The notes beneath the pieces are model-generated. The model was given only the letters and a program-made list of their open reading frames with translations. It searched no databases and was not told the origin of the DNA. 40,683 nt of DNA from a virus. Position numbers and translations under genes: made by a program. Shown here in pieces: positions 15,013 to 22,913 of the stretch. Positions within the stretch are counted from its first letter, which is position 1. Every line of letters begins with the position of its first letter. The stretch covers positions 1 to 40,683 of IMG/VR virus record IMGVR_UViG_3300046781_000033; one strand, 5' to 3'.

Positions 15013-15582
15013 ATGTCCGAGCAGCCCGTCGAGGATCTGCGCCCGGTCACGCTCTCTGAGCTCGCGGCATGGATGAACGCGCCGTCGCTCGCGACCGACA
15101 ACGACCTCGGCGAGGCGCTCGACTCCGCGCTCGAGTGGGTGACCGAGGAGGTCGGCCCGATCGAGTCCGTCGCGCGCCAGTACGTCGTGTGGCCGTCCGG
15201 GCACAGCCTCGTGCTGAACGACGACCACCTCGAGGCCGTGACCGCGATCGAGGACCCGGACGGCACCGTCGTCGAGGTCCCCGCGAAGCGGATCAACCTC
15301 CTCGCCGGCGTGATCGAGGTGCAGCCTCGCGGCCGGCTCACGGCGGGCCCCTGGCTCGTCACCGCGACGACCCGCGAGCACGGCGCGTCCGTGCGCCAGG
15401 CCGTGAAGATCATCGCGTCCCACCTGTACGAGGTGAAGCGCGGCCGCGCTGCTGCAGGGTCGGCCGCCAGCTACCTGGCGAACGCCCAGCCGGTCGGCGA
15501 CGGGACGCTCGGGCGGGGCTACGCGATCCCACGGCGTGCCGAGCACCTCCTGGCGCCGTTCCAGCGCGCGCGGGGGCTGTGA
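15013..15582 (+). CDS. head-tail connector (HK97 gp6-like adaptor)
   Basis: The 189-residue protein has the adaptor pattern: a helical N-terminus (TLSELAAWMNAPS) and DALEWVTEEVGP-like helices. A beta-rich middle contains PSGHSLVLNDDHLEAVTAI. A C-terminal helix (VRQAVKIIASHLYEVKRG) follows. The adaptor ring sits under the portal. Position directly after capsid supports the call. Its stop overlaps the next ATG. Confidence 0.82.
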   Translation: MSEQPVEDLRPVTLSELAAWMNAPSLATDNDLGEALDSALEWVTEEVGPIESVARQYVVWPSGHSLVLNDDHLEAVTAIEDPDGTVVEVPAKRINLLAGVIEVQPRGRLTAGPWLVTATTREHGASVRQAVKIIASHLYEVKRGRAAAGSAASYLANAQPVGDGTLGRGYAIPRRAEHLLAPFQRARGL

Positions 15583-16037
15583 TGGCTGCCGTCACCCGCC
15601 TGCACGTCACGCTGCGCGAGCTCGTGACGCTCGCGACGGCCGCTGTGGGTGACGAGGGAGTCCAGGTGCTCGACGGTCCGTTCGTGGGCGAGCTCGCGAA
15701 CGACGTGCTGCTCCTGGGTCTGCCCGACGGCGGCCAGCCGGGCTACCGGGCCACGGTCACACGGCAGGAGGGCTACGGCCGTCCGCGCCTCACCGAGGAG
15801 TGGAGCGTGCACTGCATGCTCTCGCTCACGACCGGGACGAACGACGTCGCGGCGCTCCGCGAGCGCGGGGCCGGGCTCCTGGCCGAACTCGACGAGCAGC
15901 TGCGCGACCACGCGAAGGTCGACGGCGTCTGGGACCGCGCGAGCATCGGCGGGCAGATGGACTGGGTGCCGCTCCTGGGCCCCGCCGGCGCGAGCGTGAC
16001 TGTCCTGTTCGACATCACCGGGGCGGCGCTCCTGTGA
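15582..16037 (+). CDS. probable tail terminator / neck protein
   Basis: This 151-residue protein has a long N-terminal helix (LHVTLRELVTLATAAVG) and a beta-strand core (WSVHCMLSLTTGTNDVAAL). A final segment contains GGQMDWVPLLG and VTVLFDITGAALL. This resembles gpU/tail-terminator-like proteins, which cap the tail tube at the neck. Gene order (adaptor, this gene, gp10-like, major tail) differs slightly from HK97, so head-closure protein is the alternative. Start ATG 15582 overlaps the upstream stop. Confidence 0.65.
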   Translation: MAAVTRLHVTLRELVTLATAAVGDEGVQVLDGPFVGELANDVLLLGLPDGGQPGYRATVTRQEGYGRPRLTEEWSVHCMLSLTTGTNDVAALRERGAGLLAELDEQLRDHAKVDGVWDRASIGGQMDWVPLLGPAGASVTVLFDITGAALL

Positions 16038-16468
16038 CCTCCGACGGGATCGACAACAGCGAGATCCAGAGCCTGGCGGTCCGGCTGTCCCGGATCCCGA
16101 AGGAGTTCGAGCGCGACGTCCGCAAGCCGCTGCGCAAGGTGGGCCAGCAGCTGCTCTCCGATGCCCAGGCGGCGTCCTCCTGGTCGTCCCGCATCCCGGG
16201 TTCGCTCCACCTGCGGGTCGCCCTCGGCGGCGGCCGCAAGCCTGGGGTCTCCGTCCGTGCGTCCCTCAAGGCCGCGCCGCATGCGCGGGTCTACGAGGGG
16301 ATCCTCGCCGACTCGTTCGTGCACCCGCTGTTCGGGGAGCACGGGCACATGTACCCCGAGGGCGCCCGCTCGTACCTGCTCCCGGCCGTGCAGGCGAACA
16401 CCGACCGCATCGTCGACGAGATCTCACGCCTGGTCGACGACGTCCACCGCCGCGCAGGCCTGGGCTGA
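16034..16468 (+). CDS. HK97 gp10-like neck/tail protein
   Basis: The 144-residue protein starts at GTG 16034, overlapping the previous stop. It has the gp10-like pattern: helical N-terminus with RKPLRKVGQQLLSDAQAA, a WSSRIPGSLHL strand, and HARVYEGILADSFVHPLFG, then a C-terminal helix (ANTDRIVDEISRLVDDV). Proteins of this family join head and tail. Confidence 0.78.
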   Translation: MTSDGIDNSEIQSLAVRLSRIPKEFERDVRKPLRKVGQQLLSDAQAASSWSSRIPGSLHLRVALGGGRKPGVSVRASLKAAPHARVYEGILADSFVHPLFGEHGHMYPEGARSYLLPAVQANTDRIVDEISRLVDDVHRRAGLG

Positions 16469-16482
16469 CGAGAGAGGTAGCC

Positions 16483-16731
16483 ATGAGCGACACCGTGAAG
16501 ATCTACCACCCGATCACCAAGGCGACGTCCACCGTCGCCCCGATCTCGGTCCCCGCCTGGCAGCGCGCCGGGTGGATGGCCGCCGGCGGCGACGTGCCGC
16601 CCACCGACTCGACGTCCGACGACGCCGAGGACACGCCGAGGCCCAAGCGCCGCGGTCCCCAGATTCCGGTCGACCGGCCGGACACCAAGGACGCGGGCGC
16701 GTCCGGAACCATCACGACAGACAAGGAGTAG
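16483..16731 (+). CDS. small hypothetical protein before major tail gene
   Basis: The 82-residue ORF follows AGAGAGGTAG and starts at ATG 16483. The N-terminus (VKIYHPITKATSTV and VPAWQRAGWMAAGG) resembles a small folded head/tail-associated domain; the C-terminal half is charged, Pro-rich and probably disordered (PRPKRRGPQIPVDRP). The role is unknown; the place between neck and tail-tube genes suggests a virion-associated protein. Confidence 0.68.
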   Translation: MSDTVKIYHPITKATSTVAPISVPAWQRAGWMAAGGDVPPTDSTSDDAEDTPRPKRRGPQIPVDRPDTKDAGASGTITTDKE

Positions 16732-16736
16732 CCCTC

Positions 16737-17222
16737 ATGGCTGCAATCCCCACCTCGGAGCGGTTCTTCGCGCCCGAGATCTCGAAGGTGTACTTCGCCA
16801 CGACCCTCGCGGCGCCGGCGACCTACACGCGGACCGAGGTCACCGCCTCGCAGGACCTGACGAAGGAGATCGCCGAGATCTCGGGCTTCTCCGTCAGCTC
16901 CGGGATGATCGACACCCCCGACCTGGGGTCGCGGTTCACCAGCCAGATCGGTGGCCGGACGTCGGTCGAGGCGTCCTCGATCACCTTCTACGCCGACAAG
17001 GCGGGTGACGACGTGCGCGAGGTGCTCCCCCGCGGCACGAAGGGCTTCCTGATCTTCATGGACGGCGGCGACGTCGCGACCCAGAAGTCGGACGTCTACC
17101 CCGTCGAGGTCACCTCGCTCGGCAAGGTCCGCTCGACCGGCGACAACGCCTTCCAGCTCACGGCCAACTTCGCCGTGACGGGCGTGCCGTTCGAGGACGT
17201 CGCCATCCCGGCGGCTGTCTGA
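16737..17222 (+). CDS. major tail (tube) protein
   Basis: The 161-residue protein is beta-rich: SKVYFATTLAAPATYTRTEV, then SGFSVSS, FTSQIGGRTSVEASSITFYA, a GTKGFLIFMDGG strand, and VTSLGKV near the end. Size, fold pattern and the position before the frameshifted chaperone pair and the tape measure make it the tail tube subunit. A strong hairpin starts seven nt after its stop, as after the capsid gene. Confidence 0.88.
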   Translation: MAAIPTSERFFAPEISKVYFATTLAAPATYTRTEVTASQDLTKEIAEISGFSVSSGMIDTPDLGSRFTSQIGGRTSVEASSITFYADKAGDDVREVLPRGTKGFLIFMDGGDVATQKSDVYPVEVTSLGKVRSTGDNAFQLTANFAVTGVPFEDVAIPAAV

Positions 17223-17228
17223 CCGACT

Positions 17229-17267
17229 CCCGGCCCGCCGCGTCTCACAGGTCCGCGGCGGGCCGGG
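17229..17267 (+). terminator. 14-bp hairpin after the major tail gene
   Basis: CCCGGCCCGCCGCG (17229-17242) and CGCGGCGGGCCGGG (17254-17267) form a perfect 14-bp stem with an 11-nt loop. It is the counterpart of the hairpin after the capsid gene and probably lowers transcription into the chaperone and tape measure genes. Confidence 0.7.
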
Positions 17268-17316
17268 GCACCACCTCCGACCTGTGGCCTGACCTGTGAT
17301 CGCAAGGAGTAGACCT

Positions 17317-17817
17317 GTGACCCAGAACCAGAGCCTCAAGGGGCGCCTCGCGGCGAAGTCTCGCCGCACCGCGCTCGTGCCGATCCAGGTCTCGGACCCG
17401 GGTGCCGCGCGGGCCGAGTTCGAGAAGGCCGAGCAGAACCACCTCGTCCACCGTGTCGCGCAGGCGAGCAACGTCGACAGCGTCACGGCCAAGGACGTCG
17501 CCGCGGCGAAGCGCGCGCTGGACAAGGCGAAGGCCGAGCTGCGGAAGCACTTCGTCGACGTCGAGTTCGCCGCCGGTTCGCCGGCCGACGTCGAGCGCGT
17601 GCTCGGCGCGCACACGGACAACGACGGCGGCTGGTCGGTGGACGCCCTGCCGGAGCTCGCGGCCCTGTGCGCGGTCGACGAGGAGCTGCAGGACGCCGAC
17701 TGGTGGACCGAGCAGCTCACCGGCGGGACCTGGTCCACCGGTGAGCGCGGGGACCTGTGGGCGCAGCTGCTGTCGCTGAACATCGACCTCCCCTCGGAGG
17801 GCCTCCCAAAAGACTGA
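17317..17817 (+). CDS. tail assembly chaperone, upstream frame
   Basis: A 166-residue protein starts at GTG 17317 after AAGGAG. It is helical (a charged AKDVAAAKRALDKAKAELRK stretch) with a C-terminal W-rich part (ADWWTEQL, GDLWAQLLSL). Its position before the tape measure and the slippery heptamer at 17805-17811, six nt before its stop, identify it as the lambda-gpG-like chaperone that coats the tape measure during assembly. A fraction of ribosomes should shift -1 to make an extended product of about 277 residues. Confidence 0.88.
   Translation: MTQNQSLKGRLAAKSRRTALVPIQVSDPGAARAEFEKAEQNHLVHRVAQASNVDSVTAKDVAAAKRALDKAKAELRKHFVDVEFAAGSPADVERVLGAHTDNDGGWSVDALPELAALCAVDEELQDADWWTEQLTGGTWSTGERGDLWAQLLSLNIDLPSEGLPKD
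17805..17811 (+). promoter_or_regulatory. -1 ribosomal frameshift slippery site
   Basis: The heptamer C CCA AAA matches the X XXY YYZ rule in the zero frame of the upstream chaperone gene (CCA is at 17806-17808, AAA at 17809-17811). The zero-frame stop TGA is at 17815-17817. Slipping back one base enters the open frame that runs to 18149. This is the conserved place for tail-chaperone frameshifting. Confidence 0.88.
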
Positions 17818-18149
17818 CGCACGACGGGATCTTCGCGGCCCGCATGGCGTACTGCGGCCCGCGAGGCATCCCGCTGTCGACGTTCCTCGCATGGGAGAAG
17901 GCCGACCAGGACGCGGCGCTGTCCTGGCAGGCGTACGAGGCCCGACGGTGCCCCGGCTGCGGGACGCACCCCGAGGAGGGCCCGAAGCACTTCCACGTCG
18001 ACGTCTGCGCAACGTGCGTCCAGCTGGACAAGGCGTCGAAGTCCGAGGACGCGAAGGCGAGCGGCGCACACGTCGTCGCTCGCATGGGCACGCAGGGCAC
18101 CTGTGAGCGGTGTCGCACCGAGATCCAGATCAACGCGGTCAGGGGGTGA
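17811..18149 (+). CDS. tail assembly chaperone, -1 frame extension
   Basis: Read after the -1 shift, this adds about 112 residues beginning RLTHDGIFAARMAYCGPRG. It contains PLSTFLAWEKADQDAALSWQ, then a probable zinc-ribbon with CPGC and CATC pairs and a further CERC near the C-terminus. The lambda analogue is the T part of gpG-T, which contacts the tail tube protein. The cysteine pairs are frequent in actinophage versions. Its stop at 18147-18149 is followed at once by the tape measure start. Confidence 0.85.
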   Translation, partial: RLTHDGIFAARMAYCGPRGIPLSTFLAWEKADQDAALSWQAYEARRCPGCGTHPEEGPKHFHVDVCATCVQLDKASKSEDAKASGAHVVARMGTQGTCERCRTEIQINAVRG

Positions 18150-21100
18150 GTGGTGAGCAATCCTCGTGACGTGACAGCCCGGGTCTCCATGGACCCGAGC
18201 AAGTACGTCTCCGGCGCGGAGAAGGTCTCGTGGGCCACGAAGCAGATGCTTCGTGAGCAGGAGGCCGCGGACCGCAAGTGGCGCGCCATGCAGGGCGCGC
18301 ACCAGTCCGCGCTCGACGAGGAGGCTCGCCGTCAGGCGAAGGTCGCCCAGGTCGCCGCGCAGGCCGAGGAGCGCAAGCGGGACGCGATCTCGAAGACGAG
18401 CACCGCGCTCGTCGTCGGCGGCGCGGCGGCCGTCGTCGGCGCGGGTCTGATGATCAAGACCTACGCGGACTTCGACAAGCAGATGTCGGCCGTCAAGGCG
18501 ACCGGCGGCGCGACGGCGTCCGAGCTGAACAAGCTGCGCGACGCGGCCATCGACATGGGCGCCAAGACCACGTTCTCCGCGAGCGAGTCCGCGGCCGGCA
18601 TCGAGAACCTGCTCAAGGCTGGCGTCGCGGCGAAGGACGTGCTCGGCGGCGGGCTGGCCGGGTCGCTCGACCTTGCGGCGGCCGGCGAGCTGAGCGTCGC
18701 GAGCGCGGCGGAGATCGCCGCGACGGCCATGACCCAGTTCAAGCTGGGCGGCGACGACGTCACGCACATCGCGGACCTGCTCGCGGCCGGCGCAGGCAAG
18801 GCGCAGGGCTCGGTCGACGACATGGCGCAGGCGCTCAAGCAGGGCGGCCTCGTCGCGGCGCAGACCGGTCTCACGATCGAGGAGACCACGGGCACCCTGT
18901 CCGCGTTCGCCTCGGCGGGCCTGCTGGGCTCCGACGCGGGCACGTCGATGAAGACGATGCTGCAGCGGCTCTCCGCGCCCACCAAGGAGAACGCCAAGCT
19001 CATGGAGGAGCTCGGGATCTCTGCGTACGACGCGCAGGGCCAGTTCGTCGGCATGGAGCAGTTCGCCGGCCAGCTGACGGACGCGCTCGGCGACATGACC
19101 CCGGCGCAGCGGAACGCCGCGCTCGCGACGATCTTCGGCTCCGACGCCGTCCGCGCCGCGTCCGTCATCTACGACCAGGGCGAGTCGGGCATCCGCAACT
19201 GGATCTCGGCGGTCGACGACCAGGGCTACGCGGCCGAGACCGCCGCGGCCCGCCTCGACAACCTGAACGGCGACGTCGAGGCACTCACGGGCGCGCTCGA
19301 GTCGGCCTTCATCAAGTCGGGGTCGGGCGGCAACGACATGCTCCGCGGGCTGACCCAGGGCATCACGGGCGTCGTGAACGCGCTCGGCTCGATCGACGGC
19401 AGCGTGCTGTCCGGGCTGACCATCGCGCTCGGCGCCGGCGGCGTCGTGGCCCTCGGCGTGGGCGGGCTCGGCAAGCTCATCGTCGGGCTGAACAACGCCA
19501 AGGGTGCGATGTCGGACCTCGGCATCATGTCCGAGGCGACGGCGACGAAGGCGGCCACGGTCGGCACGACGATCGGCAAGTGGGCGATCGGCATCGGTAC
19601 CGCTGTCGTCGCGCTCGAGACGCTGAACGCCGCGACGGACCGCGCGCAGATCGGTACCGAGGAGGTCGACTCCAAGCTCAAGGGCCTCGGCGGGTCGAAG
19701 GACGTCGTGAAGGACCTGTTCGGCGACCTCGTGCCGAAGGACTCCGACCTTGCCCGCGGCAAGGACTTCGCCACGTTCCTCGACCAGATGGCGAACCCGG
19801 GCGCGTGGGCCTCGATCGGCGCACACGCATCCGACCTCGGCGTGTCGATCACCCGCATCTTCGGCGACGACTCCGCAAAGTGGGGCGAGCTCAAGCAGCG
19901 GATGTCGCAGTACGGTGACCAGCTCGGCACGCTCGCGACGTCGGACATGCCGGCCGCCGTCGATGCGTTCGCCGCGATGGGTGACGCGGCCGGGAACTAC
20001 CGCGGCGTGAACGAGGACCTACTCAAGGTCATGCCGGGCTTCCGTGACGCTCTGATCGGCGTCGCGGAAGGCGCGGGGCTGGCTACGGACGACGCGACAC
20101 TGCTGCGGATTGCGACCGGCGAGATCGCCCCGGTGATGGACTCCGCGACGTCAGCGGCCGAGACGAACGCCGGGGCGCACACCTCGACCGCCGGCGCGAT
20201 CGATGAGGAGGTCGCCTCCCTCGAGGCTCTGATCGAGGCGCAGCAGAAGGCCGCTGGCGTCGTGCTCGACGAGCGTGAGGCTCGTCGTGCCTACCAGGAG
20301 CAGCTCGACGCGGCGAAGAAGTCGCTTGAGGAGAACGGCGCGACGCTCGACCGCAACACCGAGGCGGGGCGTGCGAACGAGGAGTCGCTCGACGGCATCG
20401 CGAAGAAGGCGCTCGACGTCGCCGCCAGCATGGAGCAGAACGGGGCCTCGCAGGAGAAGGTCCAGCGGTTCGTGAAGTCGTCTCGCGCGGACTTCCTCGC
20501 GCAGGCCGACGCGCTGGGCGTGGGCGAGAAGAAGGCCAACGCGCTCGCCGACAAGCTGGGCCTGATCCCGGGCAACTACGAGGCCGACGCGTCGGTCAAC
20601 ACGGCCGCCGCCGAGGTCGCCTTGCACGACTTCCTGACGAAGCTCGAGGGCGCCGACGGCACGATCAAGATCAAGGGTGACGGCGCGCCGGCGGAGCGGA
20701 AGCTGAACGACGTCACCGCGCAGGTGAACGAGGCCGACGGGTCGGTCACGATTCTCGGGAAGGATGGCAAGGCGGTCGCGACCCTGCGCGACTACACCGC
20801 CACGGTGAACGAGTCTGACGGATCGGTGACGATCAAGGGGAAGGACAAGCAGGGCCGCGACACGGTCCTCAAGCTGACCTCCTGGGTCGGCGACCAGACT
20901 CCGAAGCTCAAGGTTGGCGCGAACACGAGCGACGCGCAGGCCGATGTCAACAAGTTCATCAAGGACAACACCAAGCTCGCGCTCAAGATTGGCACGCAGT
21001 TCTTCGCCCCGAAGAACTCCACCGGCGACGGCGAGGGCGCGGGCTGGCCTGGCAAGACGCCGCACGGCGTTTCCCAGATGACGAGCGCGGTCAAGTCGCT

Positions 21101-22913
21101 CGACTCGGGTGCGCAGATCACCTCTGGCTACCGGCCCGGCGCGGTCACCAGCACCGGCTACCCCTCGTACCACGGCATGGGGCGGGCGATCGACATCGTC
21201 TCCCCGAACATGGGCCGCACGTGGGACCTGCTGCGCCGGGCGTTCGGCTCGCGCGCGAAGGAGCTCTACTACACGCCGCGCGGGTTCATCCGCAACGGGC
21301 AGATGACGAACGACGTCGCCTCGGTCACGCGTGCCCAGCACTACTCGCACGTGCACCTGGCGCTGGCGAAGGGTGGCGCGGCTCGCGGGCCGGGCACGGG
21401 GACCTCGGACGAGATCCCGGCGTGGCTGTCGAACGGCGAGCACGTCCTCACCGCGTCCGACGTCCGCAAGCTCGGCGGCCAGGACGCGGTCTACAAGCTG
21501 CGTGACGCCATCCAGGCAGGCAAGCTCAACCTCGACCCCGAGCCGGCGTTCGCGAAGGGCGGCGCGGTCGGGTCGGCGTCCCGTGCTGCCACGCAGGCCC
21601 GCAAGGAGCTCGCCGCGGAGAAGGCGGACCTGAGCTCGCTCAAGCAGTACCTCCGCGAGGCGCGCAAGAAGAAGCGCGAGAAGCAGGTCGCCGAGCTCGA
21701 GAAGAAGATCGACCGCCAGGAGCGCGCGGTCGACAAGGCCGAGGAGCGGTACGCCAAGGCGCGCGAGCGGGTGTCGAACCTGCAGACGGAGCGCACGCAG
21801 CTCGGGCTGGACCTGCGCCGGGGCAACATCCTGGACTCGGCGACGTCGGGTGCGTCCGGCGCGTACGGCGTGGTCGACGACATGCTCGGTCTGGCGCGCT
21901 CGGGCGACCTGACGAAGCGGCAGTCGAACCGACTCGCGACGAAGGCTCGCGAGGCCGAGTCGGCGATGCGCGGCCTCTACAAGGAGGTCGACAAGGTCGA
22001 CAAGCGCCTCGAGTCTGCGGCGGCCAAGACCGAGAAGCTGCAGGCCATCAGCGACGCCGTGAAGAACACGCTGATGGGCGAGCAGTCGCTGGCGTCGTCG
22101 ATCACGGCGGCCAAGGAGGGCGAGTACCGGGACGTCACCCGGACGAACTCCCGCGGCGAGACGTGGACCGAGCAGATGTGGGACCCGGGCACCAAGGCAT
22201 CGGTCACCGCGAAGGGCATGGTCTCGAACACGACGTCGAAGGTGGCGAAGGCCCGGGCGTTCGTGTCGAAGCTCGGCGCGCTCCGGAAGGCGGGCATGTC
22301 GGGCGTGCTGATCGATGAGATCGCGAACGAGGGCATCGAGAACGGGACGCTGATCGCTGACGCGTGGCTCGCCGACAAGGGCCAGATCCAGAACATCAAC
22401 ACCGCGTACAAGGACCTCGCGAAGTACTCCGGCCAGGCCGGGCAGGTCGTGACCGAGGGGTACTCGAAGGGGGGCCTGTCTGCGGCGAAGTCGTTCGAGG
22501 CGGGCCTGGAGAAGCAGAAGTCGAGCCTCGAGAAGCGGGTCTACAACTGGGGCGTCGTGATGGCGAACGCCGTCTCCATCGCGCTGACCGGGAAGGCGAC
22601 GTCGCTCAAGAAGCGCGCGTCGGGCGGCGATGTCCGCGCCGGCGAGTCGTACATGGTCGGCGAGAGGGGCCCTGAGCTCATCACGCCCTCGCGCAACGGG
22701 TACGTCCTGACGGCGGAGCAGACCCGGCGCCTCGCGACCACGTCGCAGACGATGACGCACCAGCAGATCGTCAACGCGGGCCCGCTCGTGTCGGTCACGG
22801 TCCAGTCGATGGTCACGGCCGACGTGAACACGGGCGTGCGGGCGCTGCGGAACGAGTTCACGGACGCGGTTCACACGTACGGGCTGGACCGGATCGCGCA
22901 GGGGGTGGGCTGA
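18150..22913 (+). CDS. tape measure protein with embedded peptidase-like domain
   Basis: This 1587-residue protein sets tail length; at about 1.5 angstrom per residue the tail would be roughly 240 nm. The N-terminus has a charged helix and a hydrophobic segment (STALVVGGAAAVVGAG), then the TP901-type core (DKQMSAVKATGGATASEL to about 400). Three 27-residue repeats lie at about 833-913. Residues about 975-1075 form an M15/VanY-like peptidase region: TSGYRPG near 991, SYHGMGRAIDI near 1006-1016, HYSHVHLAL near 1064-1072. A long coiled coil (about 1145-1320) and a GERGPELI-type C-terminal motif follow. GTG 18150 or GTG 18153 starts it. Confidence 0.95.
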   Translation: MVSNPRDVTARVSMDPSKYVSGAEKVSWATKQMLREQEAADRKWRAMQGAHQSALDEEARRQAKVAQVAAQAEERKRDAISKTSTALVVGGAAAVVGAGLMIKTYADFDKQMSAVKATGGATASELNKLRDAAIDMGAKTTFSASESAAGIENLLKAGVAAKDVLGGGLAGSLDLAAAGELSVASAAEIAATAMTQFKLGGDDVTHIADLLAAGAGKAQGSVDDMAQALKQGGLVAAQTGLTIEETTGTLSAFASAGLLGSDAGTSMKTMLQRLSAPTKENAKLMEELGISAYDAQGQFVGMEQFAGQLTDALGDMTPAQRNAALATIFGSDAVRAASVIYDQGESGIRNWISAVDDQGYAAETAAARLDNLNGDVEALTGALESAFIKSGSGGNDMLRGLTQGITGVVNALGSIDGSVLSGLTIALGAGGVVALGVGGLGKLIVGLNNAKGAMSDLGIMSEATATKAATVGTTIGKWAIGIGTAVVALETLNAATDRAQIGTEEVDSKLKGLGGSKDVVKDLFGDLVPKDSDLARGKDFATFLDQMANPGAWASIGAHASDLGVSITRIFGDDSAKWGELKQRMSQYGDQLGTLATSDMPAAVDAFAAMGDAAGNYRGVNEDLLKVMPGFRDALIGVAEGAGLATDDATLLRIATGEIAPVMDSATSAAETNAGAHTSTAGAIDEEVASLEALIEAQQKAAGVVLDEREARRAYQEQLDAAKKSLEENGATLDRNTEAGRANEESLDGIAKKALDVAASMEQNGASQEKVQRFVKSSRADFLAQADALGVGEKKANALADKLGLIPGNYEADASVNTAAAEVALHDFLTKLEGADGTIKIKGDGAPAERKLNDVTAQVNEADGSVTILGKDGKAVATLRDYTATVNESDGSVTIKGKDKQGRDTVLKLTSWVGDQTPKLKVGANTSDAQADVNKFIKDNTKLALKIGTQFFAPKNSTGDGEGAGWPGKTPHGVSQMTSAVKSLDSGAQITSGYRPGAVTSTGYPSYHGMGRAIDIVSPNMGRTWDLLRRAFGSRAKELYYTPRGFIRNGQMTNDVASVTRAQHYSHVHLALAKGGAARGPGTGTSDEIPAWLSNGEHVLTASDVRKLGGQDAVYKLRDAIQAGKLNLDPEPAFAKGGAVGSASRAATQARKELAAEKADLSSLKQYLREARKKKREKQVAELEKKIDRQERAVDKAEERYAKARERVSNLQTERTQLGLDLRRGNILDSATSGASGAYGVVDDMLGLARSGDLTKRQSNRLATKAREAESAMRGLYKEVDKVDKRLESAAAKTEKLQAISDAVKNTLMGEQSLASSITAAKEGEYRDVTRTNSRGETWTEQMWDPGTKASVTAKGMVSNTTSKVAKARAFVSKLGALRKAGMSGVLIDEIANEGIENGTLIADAWLADKGQIQNINTAYKDLAKYSGQAGQVVTEGYSKGGLSAAKSFEAGLEKQKSSLEKRVYNWGVVMANAVSIALTGKATSLKKRASGGDVRAGESYMVGERGPELITPSRNGYVLTAEQTRRLATTSQTMTHQQIVNAGPLVSVTVQSMVTADVNTGVRALRNEFTDAVHTYGLDRIAQGVG
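20646..20888 (+). repeat. three 27-residue (81-bp) repeats in the tape measure
   Basis: Units start at about 20646, 20727 and 20808. Each opens with a (N/E)-x-(A/S)-DG segment followed by a beta strand (DGTIKIKG, DGSVTILG, DGSVTIKG). The exact 81-bp spacing and retained sequence point to tandem duplication. The segment just precedes the peptidase-like region. Confidence 0.75.

Noticed and set aside
16503-19826. Minus-strand ORF of 1107 codons opposite the tail genes
   Set aside because: It is the antisense shadow of GC-rich plus-strand genes; its translation is Arg/Asp/Val-rich without any domain, and it crosses several well-supported genes.
20151-22874. Minus-strand ORF of 907 codons opposite the tape measure gene
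   Set aside because: Low-complexity antisense translation driven by codon third-position GC; the plus-strand tape measure is certain.
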